A stretch of DNA of 55,708 bases from Rudaea sp. (GTDB lineage: Bacteria; Pseudomonadota; Gammaproteobacteria; Xanthomonadales; Rhodanobacteraceae), in assembly GCA_025451955.1 (NCBI GenBank), contig JANWJJ010000112.1, forward strand, positions 1 through 55,708, read 5' to 3'. Made by a program: the position numbers and the translations under genes. The notes beneath the pieces were generated by a model that saw only the letters and a list, made by a program, of their open reading frames with translations, searched no databases and was not told the origin of the DNA. Positions within the stretch are counted from its first letter, which is position 1; the number at the start of each line of letters is the position of its first letter. This document shows, piece by piece, positions 39,177 to 47,030 of this stretch.

Positions 39177-40307
39177 ATGGATGCGGTGGCACTCGACGAC
39201 CTGCTGGGTAGCTCCGCGCGTGAGCGTGAGGAATCCTGGCGCTACAGCAAGAACGCGATACGTGCGCTGACGCAGCAGACGTTTGCGACCGCGCCGCCGG
39301 ACGCCACGCTGTCCGCCGAGACTTTACAGCGCATCGACTTGCCGTTCACACGCGGTCGTCGCATCGTCATCGTCAACGGCGCGTATTCACAGCGCTATTC
39401 CAACATCGGCGAGCTGGTATCGACGATCCGCTTGCATCATGAATCCGCACAACGCCTGAAAATCACCATCTCGACCGGGTGCGCTGATCCGCTGCACCTC
39501 GTCTATGTCAGCGCACCTGCAGGTTCGGCCAGTCGTTGGCAGGCGGACTGCGAAGTCGAATTGCAAAGCGGCAGCGCCGGGTTGATCGAACAACATGTCG
39601 GCGAGGCGGGCGCGGACGTATTCGGAACGCTGACATCGCAGATCACGTTGGGACCCGGGACTGTACTGCGCGCCACAATGATTTCCGACATTCCGGATTC
39701 GGTGTCGTTGTTGCGCAAGGGCCATTGCACGGTCGGAAATTCGGCGGTGTTCGCCGCGACGCATGCGCATTTCGGTGGTCGTCTGCAACGCATCGAGTCG
39801 CGCATCGATCTGGTCGGAACCAAGAGTAGTTGCAGCTCACGCGGTGTATTTGTGCTACGCGGCCGCGAACATGTGGACGTCCATCTGGATGTTCGCCACA
39901 ACGCCCGCGATACGCGCAGTAATGTATTCTGGCGCGGCGTCGCCGATCAGCGCTCGCGCGGAATTTTCCACGGTGCGATCACGGTTGCGGCTGGCGCGGA
40001 TGGCGCCGATGCGCAGTTGTCGAACAAGAATCTGCTGCTTTCCGCGAATGCGGAAATCGATACGCAGCCGGTGCTGGAAATCTATGCTGACGAAGTCAAG
40101 GCCAGCCATGGCGCGACTGTTGGTCAGCTCGACGAGCGCGTGTTGTTTTATCTGCGTTCGCGCGGCATTCCGGCCGCGGCGGCGCGCAACCTGCTGATCG
40201 CTGCATTCTGCCGCGAAGTCTTCGACGGCATGGCGATCGACGTCATGCGTGAATATCTCGACGCGGCGCTCGTTGCGCGCCTGCCGGCAGACGCGGGCAT
40301 GCCATGA
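39177..40307 (+). CDS. sufD: Fe-S cluster assembly protein SufD
   Basis: 376 residues. SufD pairs with SufB in SufBC2D and is implicated in iron entry. The N-terminus is family-like (EREESWRYSKNAIRALTQQT), and the C-terminal beta-helix includes ARDTRSNVFWRGVADQRSRG, FHGAITVAAGADGADAQLSN, NLLLSANAEIDTQPVLEIYA, DEVKASHGATVGQLDERVLF and YLRSRGIPAAAARNLLIAAF, the conserved SufB/D ending containing the key His of KASHGAT. ATG 39177 directly follows the sufC stop; earlier in-frame sequence is sufC read out of frame. It overlaps sufS by ATGA. Confidence 0.95.
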   Translation: MDAVALDDLLGSSAREREESWRYSKNAIRALTQQTFATAPPDATLSAETLQRIDLPFTRGRRIVIVNGAYSQRYSNIGELVSTIRLHHESAQRLKITISTGCADPLHLVYVSAPAGSASRWQADCEVELQSGSAGLIEQHVGEAGADVFGTLTSQITLGPGTVLRATMISDIPDSVSLLRKGHCTVGNSAVFAATHAHFGGRLQRIESRIDLVGTKSSCSSRGVFVLRGREHVDVHLDVRHNARDTRSNVFWRGVADQRSRGIFHGAITVAAGADGADAQLSNKNLLLSANAEIDTQPVLEIYADEVKASHGATVGQLDERVLFYLRSRGIPAAAARNLLIAAFCREVFDGMAIDVMREYLDAALVARLPADAGMP

Positions 40308-41551
40308 ATGTAATCAAGCAAACTGCGACGGAAGCCTTCGATCCTCTGCGCTATCGCGAGGACTTTCCTCTGCTCACGCGCCGTGTGCATGGCAAGCCGC
40401 TGATCTATTTCGACAACGCTAATACTGCGCAGAAGCCGCAGAGCGTCATCGATGCGGTGGATCGCTTTTATCGCGAATCCAATGCCAATGTTTCCCGCGC
40501 CGTGCATACGCTGGGCGAGGAGGCGACCGCCGCCTACGAAGCCGCTCGCGACAAGCTTGCAGGCTTTGTCAACGCGTCATCACGCGACGAGATCGTGCTT
40601 ACCAGCGGCACCACGCAGGCGACCAATCTCGTCGCCTACAGCTACGCCCTGCCGCGGCTCAAGCCCGGCGATGAAATCCTGGTCACGACGATGGAGCACC
40701 ACGCCAATATCGTGCCGTGGCAGCTCGTGTGCGAGCGCACGGGCGCGAAGTTGAGTGTTGCGCCAATCACGCAGCGCGGCGAACTCATCGTCGATGAATT
40801 CATCGCGCGCCTGAATCCGCGGGTCAAGCTCGCAGCGGTGACGCATGTGTCCAACGTGCTCGGCACGATCAATCCGATTGCCGAACTGGCGCGCGCCACG
40901 CGCAAGCACGGCATCCCGTTACTGGTCGACGGATCGCAGGCGGCGCCGCACTTGCCCATCGACGTGCAGGCCTTGGGTTGCGATTTCTATGCGCTGACCG
41001 GGCACAAGCTGTTCGGTCCGACCGGCACGGGCGCACTATGGGCGCGGCACGAACTGCTTGAATCGATGCCGCCATTCTTCGGCGGCGGCGAAATGATTAA
41101 AAGCGTGAGCTTCGAGAAAACCGTGTTTGCCGATCCACCACACCGGTTCGAGGCCGGCACGCCGAACATCGCCGGCTTTGTTGGTCTCGGTGCGGCGCTC
41201 GATTATGTGCAATCGATCGGACGCGATCGGATCTGCGCTTACGAACGCGAGCTACTTGACTACGCGACGGCCGCGTTGGAATTGGTGCCGGGTCTGCGCC
41301 GGTTCGGCGAGGCCGCGCATAAGGCGGCGGTGATTTCCTTCCTGATCGACGGCGCGCACGCGCATGATCTGGCAACCTTACTCGATCAGGAAGGCGTGGC
41401 GGTGCGCTCCGGCCATCATTGCGCGCATCCGCTGATGCGGTTTTACGGCGTACCGGCGACGCTGCGGGCCTCGCTTGCGTTCTATAACACGCGCGACGAG
41501 GTCGATCGCTTCGTCGCAGCGATCACGCGGGTGCGCAAGCTGCTGGCTTGA
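40304..41551 (+). CDS. sufS: Cysteine desulfurase SufS
   Basis: 415 residues, a PLP-dependent class V aminotransferase-fold enzyme that takes sulfur from cysteine. The PLP lysine is K235 in LTGHKLFGPTGTGALW and the persulfide cysteine is C373 in RSGHHCAHPLM, the short SufS-type loop. EHHANIVPW (His stacking on PLP) and HVSNVLGTINPIAELA are present. The N-terminal motif reads FDNANTAQKPQ rather than the more common DNAATTxKP. No SufE or SufU acceptor is encoded in this operon, so an acceptor elsewhere is required. Confidence 0.96.
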   Translation: MNVIKQTATEAFDPLRYREDFPLLTRRVHGKPLIYFDNANTAQKPQSVIDAVDRFYRESNANVSRAVHTLGEEATAAYEAARDKLAGFVNASSRDEIVLTSGTTQATNLVAYSYALPRLKPGDEILVTTMEHHANIVPWQLVCERTGAKLSVAPITQRGELIVDEFIARLNPRVKLAAVTHVSNVLGTINPIAELARATRKHGIPLLVDGSQAAPHLPIDVQALGCDFYALTGHKLFGPTGTGALWARHELLESMPPFFGGGEMIKSVSFEKTVFADPPHRFEAGTPNIAGFVGLGAALDYVQSIGRDRICAYERELLDYATAALELVPGLRRFGEAAHKAAVISFLIDGAHAHDLATLLDQEGVAVRSGHHCAHPLMRFYGVPATLRASLAFYNTRDEVDRFVAAITRVRKLLA

Positions 41552-41602
41552 ATCGCACGACATCGATGCGAATAATTGGATTTTTCTAGCAGCGAATTTT
41601 TG

Positions 41603-42145
41603 ATGGACACCACCAATCACAAACCAGAGCTGCAATTCCGCACGGCGACTGCGCTCGATATCCCCGCAATCGTTACCTTGGTCGAATCGGCCTACCGCGG
41701 TGATTCCGGCCGTCGTGGCTGGACCACCGAGTCCGATCTGCTGGATGGTCAGCGTGTCGATCCGGCGGGCGTGATCGAGATAATCGCGAAACCGTATAGT
41801 TGTGTACTTCTGGCGGAGCAGGGTGGTGCGCTGATCGCTTGCGCGCACATCGAGAAACACGATGCGGTCTGCTATTTCGGCATGTTCGCAGTGAATCCTG
41901 AGTTGCAGGGCGGCGGCACCGGCAAGCAGATGATGAACGAGGCCGAACGCATCGCGCGCAAGGAGTATAAGTGTACAAAAATGGAAATGACCGTGATTTC
42001 GATCCGCAACGAACTGATCGCCTGGTACGAACGCCGCGGTTATCGACGCAGTGGCATATTCAAGCCGTTTCCCTACGGCGACGAGCGCTTCGGTATTCCC
42101 AAGCGTGATGACCTGCGCTTCGAGTTGCTGGTCAAGCCGTTGTGA
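41603..42145 (+). CDS. GNAT-family N-acetyltransferase
   Basis: 180 residues. GNAT enzymes transfer acetyl from acetyl-CoA to an amine. The fold is clear: FRTATALDIPAIVTLVESAY at the N-terminus, YFGMFAVNPELQGGGTGKQM as motif A (the acetyl-CoA pyrophosphate-binding Q/R-x-x-G-x-G/A, here QGGGTG), and AWYERRGYRRSGIFKPFPYG as motif B. ATG 41603 is chosen over a TTG nine codons upstream. It sits between sufS and a Rieske protein on the same strand, 51 bases after sufS, so a role in the SUF operon is suggested only by position. The substrate is unknown. Confidence 0.87.
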   Translation: MDTTNHKPELQFRTATALDIPAIVTLVESAYRGDSGRRGWTTESDLLDGQRVDPAGVIEIIAKPYSCVLLAEQGGALIACAHIEKHDAVCYFGMFAVNPELQGGGTGKQMMNEAERIARKEYKCTKMEMTVISIRNELIAWYERRGYRRSGIFKPFPYGDERFGIPKRDDLRFELLVKPL

Positions 42146-42155
42146 GCGCGGCTCG

Positions 42156-42476
42156 ATGAAAGCTTGGATTCGTGTCTGTGCGCAATCCGAGTTGCTGCCT
42201 GGTGAATTCAAGGCCGCCTGGGACGGTGATGTGCCGATCGCCGTGTTCAATATCGACGGCGAACTCTACGCGATCGAGGATGTGTGCACGCACGATGGCG
42301 GCGACTTGGCCGGTGGTGAGCTGCACGGCTACGAAGTCGAGTGCCCTCGCCACGGCGCACGTTTCGATGTGCGCACCGGCGCGGCGCTTTGCCCGCCCGC
42401 CTACGAGCCGACCGCGAAATTTCCAGTGAAAGTGGAAGACGGCGCGATCTACACCCGCGACGACCGCTGGGATTGA
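42156..42476 (+). CDS. Rieske-type [2Fe-2S] ferredoxin
   Basis: 106 residues. The Rieske cluster ligands are present: C-x-H in DVCTHDGGDLAGGEL and C-x2-H in ECPRHGARFDVRTG, with the spacing of soluble, oxygenase-type Rieske ferredoxins. Similar small proteins terminate suf operons in Xanthomonas relatives and are annotated as the ferredoxin subunit of non-heme iron oxygenases. Here no oxygenase is nearby, so an electron-supply role in cluster assembly is a reasonable inference. It starts 10 bases after the GNAT gene and probably ends the operon, since a Fur-type promoter follows. Confidence 0.92.
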   Translation: MKAWIRVCAQSELLPGEFKAAWDGDVPIAVFNIDGELYAIEDVCTHDGGDLAGGELHGYEVECPRHGARFDVRTGAALCPPAYEPTAKFPVKVEDGAIYTRDDRWD

Positions 42477-42527
42477 TCTGTCAAATAATGCCAGCAACGC
42501 GGCTCACGCTGCGCGAACACCATTGTA

Positions 42528-42567
42528 TTGACAAATGAAATTATATAAATGAGAATCGTTCTCAATT
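42528..42567 (+). promoter_or_regulatory. Fur box overlapping the promoter of the porin-flavin operon
   Basis: A consensus -35 TTGACA (42528-42533) precedes an AT-rich stretch. TGAGAA-TCG-TTCTCA, a perfect dyad at 42550-42564, matches the Fur-box core TGATAATCATTATCA at 12 of 15 positions and lies exactly at the -10 position (GAGAAT at 42551-42556, 17-base spacer; TATAAA at 42544-42549 is the alternative). Repression by iron-loaded Fur is strongly suggested. The rest of the 179-base gap holds the leader and an AAGGAA ribosome-binding site. Confidence 0.85.
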
Positions 42568-42655
42568 AGATTATTGCTACGTTTCTATCGCGCGTTGGTC
42601 GCTGGCGTTCCGCGGACACAAACCCGCACGTATACATATACAGAAAGGAAAAAGG

Positions 42656-43975
42656 ATGATGCGACATATTGCACTCGCCGCGCTGGCGTTAAGCGTGATG
42701 CTGCCGCCGACGGCGCATGCCGATGAGGTGAGCTTGCAAGCCGAAGTGGATGCCTTGCGTACGGAAGTCGCCGCGCTCAAGGACGAAGTCCGACAAATGC
42801 ACAAGGCGCCCGCGACCACGCCAGCGCCAGCCGTCGGTGCTGTTGCGTCGCCGAGTTCTGCCGTGGTGAATGCCGCTGCTACGCCGCAGGCTGTCGCGAA
42901 TGCCGAGAATACGGGCACGACGCTGTGGGGCTACGGCCAGCTTGACTACAATCGTCCGACCGCACACGCGGCCGACGCGCAGGCCGATTTGCGCCGTGCG
43001 GTGATCGGCTTCAGTCACGGCTTCGACGAAAACACACGTGTCTACGGCGAGCTGGAATGGGAGCATGCGGTGACGTCGGCGAATGACCGGGGCGAAACCG
43101 AAGTCGAACAACTCTACATCGAGCACGCGCTGGCGCCGAGTTACGGTGTGCGCGCCGGCTTGATGCTGGTGCCGCTGGGCCTGCTCAACGAGCATCACGA
43201 ACCGACCCAGTTCTACGGTGTAGAACGCAACTTTGTGGAAACCGCAATCATTCCAAGTACCTGGCGTGAGGGCGGTGTCGCCGGCTACGGCAGCACCGAC
43301 TCCGGTTTGATCTGGAATATCGGCGTCGGCACCGGGCCGGATCTGGGCAAATGGGACGCGGCGTCCACGGACGGGCAACAATCGCCGCTCGCCAGCATCC
43401 ATCAGGAACTGCAACTGGCCAGGGCTCGCGATCCGTCGCTATTCGGCGCGCTGAATTGGCAAGGCGTTCCGGGGCTTAATGTCGGCGGCGGGATATTCAC
43501 CGGCAAGATCGGTCAGGGTACGCCGCAGTTTCCGGCCGACAACGCACGTGTGTTTCTCGGCGAGGCGCATGTGCGCTGGCAGCCCGGGCCATTCGATTTT
43601 TCCGCATTGTATACTCGTGGCACGATCAGCGACACGCAGGCGCTCAACGCCAGCTTTGCCGGTCAGCCGACACCCGTGCCGAAGTCGTTCTGGGGCGGCT
43701 ACGCGCAAGCTGCCTGGCGCGCGCTGACCTGGAACCAGTCGAGCCTCGCGCCGTTCCTGCGTTACGAAATGTTCAACACGGGAGCAACCTATGCTGCACA
43801 GCCACAAGGGCTGGGAACGCCGCCGCTGCCGACCGAGCGCGTGTGGACACTGGGCGCGAATTACTATCTGAATCCCAATGTGGTATTCAAGATCGACTAC
43901 CAGAATTTCAATCGTGACGATCTTGCGCTCGGCTATGGCGATCGTTTCGATCTCGGCATCGGGTATCAGTTCTGA
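42656..43975 (+). CDS. Outer-membrane porin (phosphate-selective O/P-like), iron-regulated
   Basis: 439 residues. A signal peptide (MRHIALAALALSVMLPPTAH, cleavage before ADE) is followed by a short coiled coil (SLQAEVDALRTEVAALKDEV) and an Ala/Pro/Val linker, then a beta-barrel beginning LWGYGQLDYNRPT. The barrel shows alternating aromatic/polar strands (GFDENTRVYGELEWEHAV, VFKIDYQNFNRDDLALGYGD) and ends in a C-terminal Phe (GIGYQF), as outer-membrane proteins do. The family resembles OprO/OprP, but selectivity cannot be read off. The Fur box upstream predicts expression under iron limitation. It is the first gene of the operon with the FMN-binding protein and ApbE. Confidence 0.9.
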   Translation: MMRHIALAALALSVMLPPTAHADEVSLQAEVDALRTEVAALKDEVRQMHKAPATTPAPAVGAVASPSSAVVNAAATPQAVANAENTGTTLWGYGQLDYNRPTAHAADAQADLRRAVIGFSHGFDENTRVYGELEWEHAVTSANDRGETEVEQLYIEHALAPSYGVRAGLMLVPLGLLNEHHEPTQFYGVERNFVETAIIPSTWREGGVAGYGSTDSGLIWNIGVGTGPDLGKWDAASTDGQQSPLASIHQELQLARARDPSLFGALNWQGVPGLNVGGGIFTGKIGQGTPQFPADNARVFLGEAHVRWQPGPFDFSALYTRGTISDTQALNASFAGQPTPVPKSFWGGYAQAAWRALTWNQSSLAPFLRYEMFNTGATYAAQPQGLGTPPLPTERVWTLGANYYLNPNVVFKIDYQNFNRDDLALGYGDRFDLGIGYQF

Positions 43976-43984
43976 TGGATGCGT

Positions 43985-44002
43985 GCGGTCAAGGATGACC
44001 GC
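43985..44002 (+). other. Hairpin with AAGGAT hexaloop between porin and FMN-binding genes
   Basis: GCGGTC (43985-43990), loop AAGGAT, GACCGC (43997-44002): a perfect 6-bp stem, 10 bases after the porin stop. A second short dyad, CTTGT-AC-ACAAG, follows at 44011-44022. It could lower expression of the downstream genes relative to the porin, stabilise the porin mRNA, or be a CsrA/RsmA site. No T-tract follows, so it is not a classical terminator. Confidence 0.6.
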
Positions 44003-44045
44003 TGTTTGATTCTTGTACACAAGGAAGAGCACACAGGAGATGAGC

Positions 44046-44585
44046 ATGTACCTGCGTTGGCTGATTCCCCTCGGTACCGGTGTTGCCGCGGTTGCGCAAA
44101 TTGCGCATGCAGCGCAGTACATGACGATCGAGCAGGCACAGCGCGCGGCGTTTCCCGCCGCGACCACGTTCGCTCCCGCACATGCGGTTCTCGATGCAGC
44201 GACGATGGCAACGCTCGCCGCGCCCGCCGGTTGGGCGCCGCAGATCTGGCAGGCGCGCAGCGGGGACAACCAGATTCTTGGCTGGATCATGGAGGATCGC
44301 GTGATCGGCAAAAGCGAGGCGATCACCTACGCGCTGGCATTGGATACGAATGGTGCGGTGCTCGCGCTCGAAATACTCGACTATCGCGAAGCGCACGGTG
44401 GGGAAATTCGTATCCCGGCATGGCGCCGGCAGTTTGTCGGCAAAACCGCGCGCGATCCGGTAACGCTGAATCGGGATATCAAGAACATCTCCGGTGCCAC
44501 CCTGTCGTGCCGGCACATCACCGAAGGTGTGCAGCGTTTGCTACAAGTATACGCGCGCACGCTGCGCACGAAGTCTCCGGACTGA
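44046..44585 (+). CDS. Exported FMN-binding-domain protein (ApbE substrate)
   Basis: 179 residues. A signal peptide (YLRWLIPLGTGVAAVAQIA, cleavage near HAAQ) sends it to the periplasm. The FMN_bind domain includes NQILGWIMEDRVIGKSEAIT, ALDTNGAVLALEILDYREAH and the flavinylation motif D144-x4-S149-G-A-T152 followed by LS, the sequence to which ApbE attaches FMN through the Thr hydroxyl. ATG 44046 is preferred over 44040, because AGGAG at 44035-44039 is correctly spaced only from the former. The neighbour apbE (3 bases downstream) supplies the modifying enzyme. It is likely a one-electron carrier in an iron-responsive redox chain. Confidence 0.9.
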   Translation: MYLRWLIPLGTGVAAVAQIAHAAQYMTIEQAQRAAFPAATTFAPAHAVLDAATMATLAAPAGWAPQIWQARSGDNQILGWIMEDRVIGKSEAITYALALDTNGAVLALEILDYREAHGGEIRIPAWRRQFVGKTARDPVTLNRDIKNISGATLSCRHITEGVQRLLQVYARTLRTKSPD

Positions 44586-44588
44586 GCC

Positions 44589-45458
44589 ATGACCGATGTC
44601 GTCCGGCGCATGCGTCCATGGCTGGGAACCTTCGTCGAGATTCGTGTCGAGGGTTTGGCCAAGACCGATGCCGTGTGGGTGATCGACGCCGCATTCGCGG
44701 AGATTGCAGCAGTCCATGGATTGATGAGCTTTCACGCTATCGATAGCGATCTCGCACGTCTGCATCGCGCACGCGCTGGCACAAGTGTGCGTGTGGATGC
44801 GCGAACACGCGAGGTACTCGAGTGCGCGCTGCGGATTGCGGCGGCGTCGGGCGGTATCTTCGACCCGACAATTGCCGCGCAGCAGGTCGCATGGGGATTG
44901 CTGCCACGGCCCGACTCGCCCTCTGCGCTAGATCCGCACGCGAACTGGCGCGATATCGAACTGGTCGAAGATGATGCGGTGCGCCTGCGCCGCCCGTTGT
45001 GGCTCGATCTGGGGGGTATCGCGAAAGGTTACGCAGTCGATCGCGTGATCGACATTCTGCGCGCGTGTGGCGCAACGCAAGCCTGCGTCAATGCGGGCGG
45101 TGACCTGCGCATTTTCGGTGCGCACGCCGAGCCAGTGTTTGTGCGTATGGCCAATACACGTCTTCGGTCACCGTTGGTGGAGCTGGCGAATGCTGCGATC
45201 GCAAGCAGCGCACGCGTTAGTCACGATGACGATGCGCGGATGCGCGGATCGCATGTGCACGGGGTGACACGCGCAGCGGTCGACGGCGCAATGCAAGTAT
45301 CGGTGATCGCTGATCGTTGCGTCATTGCCGATGCCTTGACCAAGATCGTGCTCGCTGGTGATGCCGGTGTCACTCGTCAGGTGTTGGTCACGTTCGGTGC
45401 GAAAGCCTGCGTGCACGATCCGGCATCGGGTTGGAACCTCGTGGATTGTGCCGCATGA
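44589..45458 (+). CDS. apbE: FAD:protein FMN transferase (ApbE), no visible signal peptide
   Basis: 289 residues. ApbE transfers FMN from FAD onto Ser/Thr of target proteins. The N-terminal RPWLGTFVEIRV, the Gly-rich LDLGGIAKGYAVDRVIDILR (residues 140-158), the FAD-binding CVNAGGDLRIFG and the metal-binding D248-A-L-T251 near the C-terminus are all in place. Typical proteobacterial ApbE is a periplasmic lipoprotein of about 340 residues; here there is no signal or lipobox, and no upstream in-frame start would add one, because the preceding gene ends 3 bases before. It may act in the cytoplasm on its substrate or be exported otherwise. It overlaps the next gene by ATGA. Confidence 0.93.
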   Translation: MTDVVRRMRPWLGTFVEIRVEGLAKTDAVWVIDAAFAEIAAVHGLMSFHAIDSDLARLHRARAGTSVRVDARTREVLECALRIAAASGGIFDPTIAAQQVAWGLLPRPDSPSALDPHANWRDIELVEDDAVRLRRPLWLDLGGIAKGYAVDRVIDILRACGATQACVNAGGDLRIFGAHAEPVFVRMANTRLRSPLVELANAAIASSARVSHDDDARMRGSHVHGVTRAAVDGAMQVSVIADRCVIADALTKIVLAGDAGVTRQVLVTFGAKACVHDPASGWNLVDCAA

Positions 45459-45958
45459 CCCGGCATCCGCATCGCCCTTCGCATCATCAGGGTCTGCGCC
45501 TGTCGTTGCGGCGCAAGCGTGCGCTATATGCGATCTTTGGCGGTGCCTGGGCGACGGGTATACTTTGGCTCGTTTTTCACTATTTCCTTTATCGGCAGGG
45601 CGAGTTTGGCGCCGAACCGCATCCACTGGAAATCTGGTGGCTGCGCCTGCACGGGGCCTGCGCATTCGCGGCACTATGGCTTGGCGGACTCCTGTGGACC
45701 GCGCATGTGCGGCCCGCGCTGGCGCGTCCCGGGCGACGCCGCAGCGGCCTGTTGCTGCTTGGCCTGCTGGCAATCCTCGCGGCGACCGGTTATCTGTTGT
45801 ACTACGCAGGTGACGACCGCTGGCGCGACGTGGCGCGATGGCTGCACTGGCTGGTCGGCGTCGCGTTCGCGTTCGTGCTTGGCATACACGTCATGCGTGC
45901 GCGAGCGGCCCGGGGGCGTCTGATGGATGCGCAAGCGCGGACACGCGCGTCAATTTGA
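45455..45958 (+). CDS. Four-helix, histidine-rich membrane protein (putative b-type cytochrome)
   Basis: 167 residues with a basic His-rich N-terminus and four membrane helices (about 23-46, 62-84, 96-117, 127-147). Histidines are placed at helix positions H42, H66, H84, H131 and H145; the pairs in helices 2 and 4 could ligate two hemes, as in cytochrome b561-like or DUF4405-like proteins. I do not recognise a named family with certainty. Its overlap with apbE (ATGA) and linkage to the FMN protein suggest it passes electrons across the inner membrane to the periplasmic flavin. Its last 68 bases overlap the end of the convergent hutD gene. Confidence 0.75.
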   Translation: MTRHPHRPSHHQGLRLSLRRKRALYAIFGGAWATGILWLVFHYFLYRQGEFGAEPHPLEIWWLRLHGACAFAALWLGGLLWTAHVRPALARPGRRRSGLLLLGLLAILAATGYLLYYAGDDRWRDVARWLHWLVGVAFAFVLGIHVMRARAARGRLMDAQARTRASI

Positions 45959-46532
45959 CGACCAGCACTTCGCCGCCGCCAACGAGCACGAGGTTGTCGG
46001 AAGCCGCGTCCGGTTCCAGCAAAAGCGAATCGCCAGCGTCGAGTGTCGCTGCGTCGTCGCGACTCTTCATCGATGCATTGCCGCCCGCGACATGCACGAA
46101 CCACGTCGTGTCCGCCGTGGCCGGGAAAACCATCGGCCCGACCAGGGGCCGATGCCAGATTTCTGCGTTGACCGCGGCGCGCCGCACGATGACGTTGAAA
46201 TCGCGCACGGGACCGGCGATCAGTTTGCCGAAGGTTTTCGTTTCGCCGGCGAACGTGACGAACTGCAGGCGTCGCTCCAGACGCGCGGATTCGGCGCCGT
46301 CGAAGCGCAGTTCCATACCAATGCCTTCGAGCAGGGCGATATGCCGTTCACAACCGGCAAATGTGGAAAATGCACCATCGCTCTCGATATCGGCGATGCT
46401 GATGCGCCAGTCGAAGGTCGCGCCCGCCGCATCTGCGGATTCCGGCGACACCGCCAGTTCGGTGGTCCAGCCGCCGCCGTTTTTCCAGCGCATGCGCCGG
46501 TAGTCGGCGCGGCGCAGGACGCGCGCGCGCAT
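45891..46532 (-). CDS. HutD/Ves family cupin-like protein
   Basis: 213 residues. The N-terminus RVLRRADYRRMRWKNGGGWT is the strong HutD/Ves signature (the W-K-N-G-G-G-x-T motif), followed by FDWRISIADIESDGAFSTFA and ERHIALLEGIGMELRF. The fold is a double-stranded beta barrel (bicupin-like). HutD has been linked to histidine utilisation in pseudomonads and Ves to cold response in E. coli, but no hut genes are nearby, so the role is open. ATG 46532 overlaps the stop of the upstream SET gene as TGATG, so the two are co-expressed. Its 3' end overlaps the membrane-protein gene by 68 bases. Confidence 0.88.
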   Translation of the reverse strand: MRARVLRRADYRRMRWKNGGGWTTELAVSPESADAAGATFDWRISIADIESDGAFSTFAGCERHIALLEGIGMELRFDGAESARLERRLQFVTFAGETKTFGKLIAGPVRDFNVIVRRAAVNAEIWHRPLVGPMVFPATADTTWFVHVAGGNASMKSRDDAATLDAGDSLLLEPDAASDNLVLVGGGEVLVVKLTRVSALAHPSDAPGPLAHA

Positions 46533-47017
46533 CAGCGTGCCCCGGCTGCCACCGTGGATGGAAAAAGCGCATGCAACTGCGCCGTCGATGTCGCCAGGCT
46601 TTCGTCCCAGGTGTAACCGACGATGCGTTGATCGGTCACAGCATCGTTGAAATCCTCTGCCTGTCCGGGTGCGAGCAGGTGGCGGTAATCCACGGTGATC
46701 TCGGTCCCGACCGGCAGGTCGGTCAGCGCGAACACGAAGCCCAAGTGCCACAGCCCGCCGGGCGCAAACGAGTGATTGATGTAACACTCGTCCGGCCATT
46801 CCGGCGTGATCGTGTAGCGATCCTCAAACCAGCGCACGGTGGCGCCGAGCAGATCATCGGCATTCGGCTGCGCCAATACTTCGCTCCATTTGTATACTTT
46901 GCGGATATCGTCCGGCGCAGTGATCAGGCGTCCCGCCGCCACGGCTTCGTCGAGAAACAGGCCCTTGCCGGCGCCGGGGATCAGTGAAGCGGCGACATGG
47001 TAGCGAGGCAGGATCAT
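46532..47017 (-). CDS. SET-domain protein (first of two)
   Basis: 161 residues from ATG 47017. The N-terminal part LIPGAGKGLFLDEAVAAGRL is the start of a SET domain (G-K-G-L-F), and the pseudoknot motif is CYINHSFAPGGLWHLGFVFA (N-H-S), followed by GTEITVDYRH (the E-x-T-x-D-Y element). SET domains are lysine methyltransferases; the post-SET cysteine cluster is missing. It is coupled to hutD by TGATG. In the 5' region two similar hairpins (47031-47048, 47061-47078) lie between this gene and the divergent M20 peptidase. A longer in-frame start at 47080 would cross both hairpins and is less likely. Confidence 0.85.
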   Translation of the reverse strand: MILPRYHVAASLIPGAGKGLFLDEAVAAGRLITAPDDIRKVYKWSEVLAQPNADDLLGATVRWFEDRYTITPEWPDECYINHSFAPGGLWHLGFVFALTDLPVGTEITVDYRHLLAPGQAEDFNDAVTDQRIVGYTWDESLATSTAQLHALFPSTVAAGAR

Positions 47018-47030
47018 ATGTTTGAAAAGT

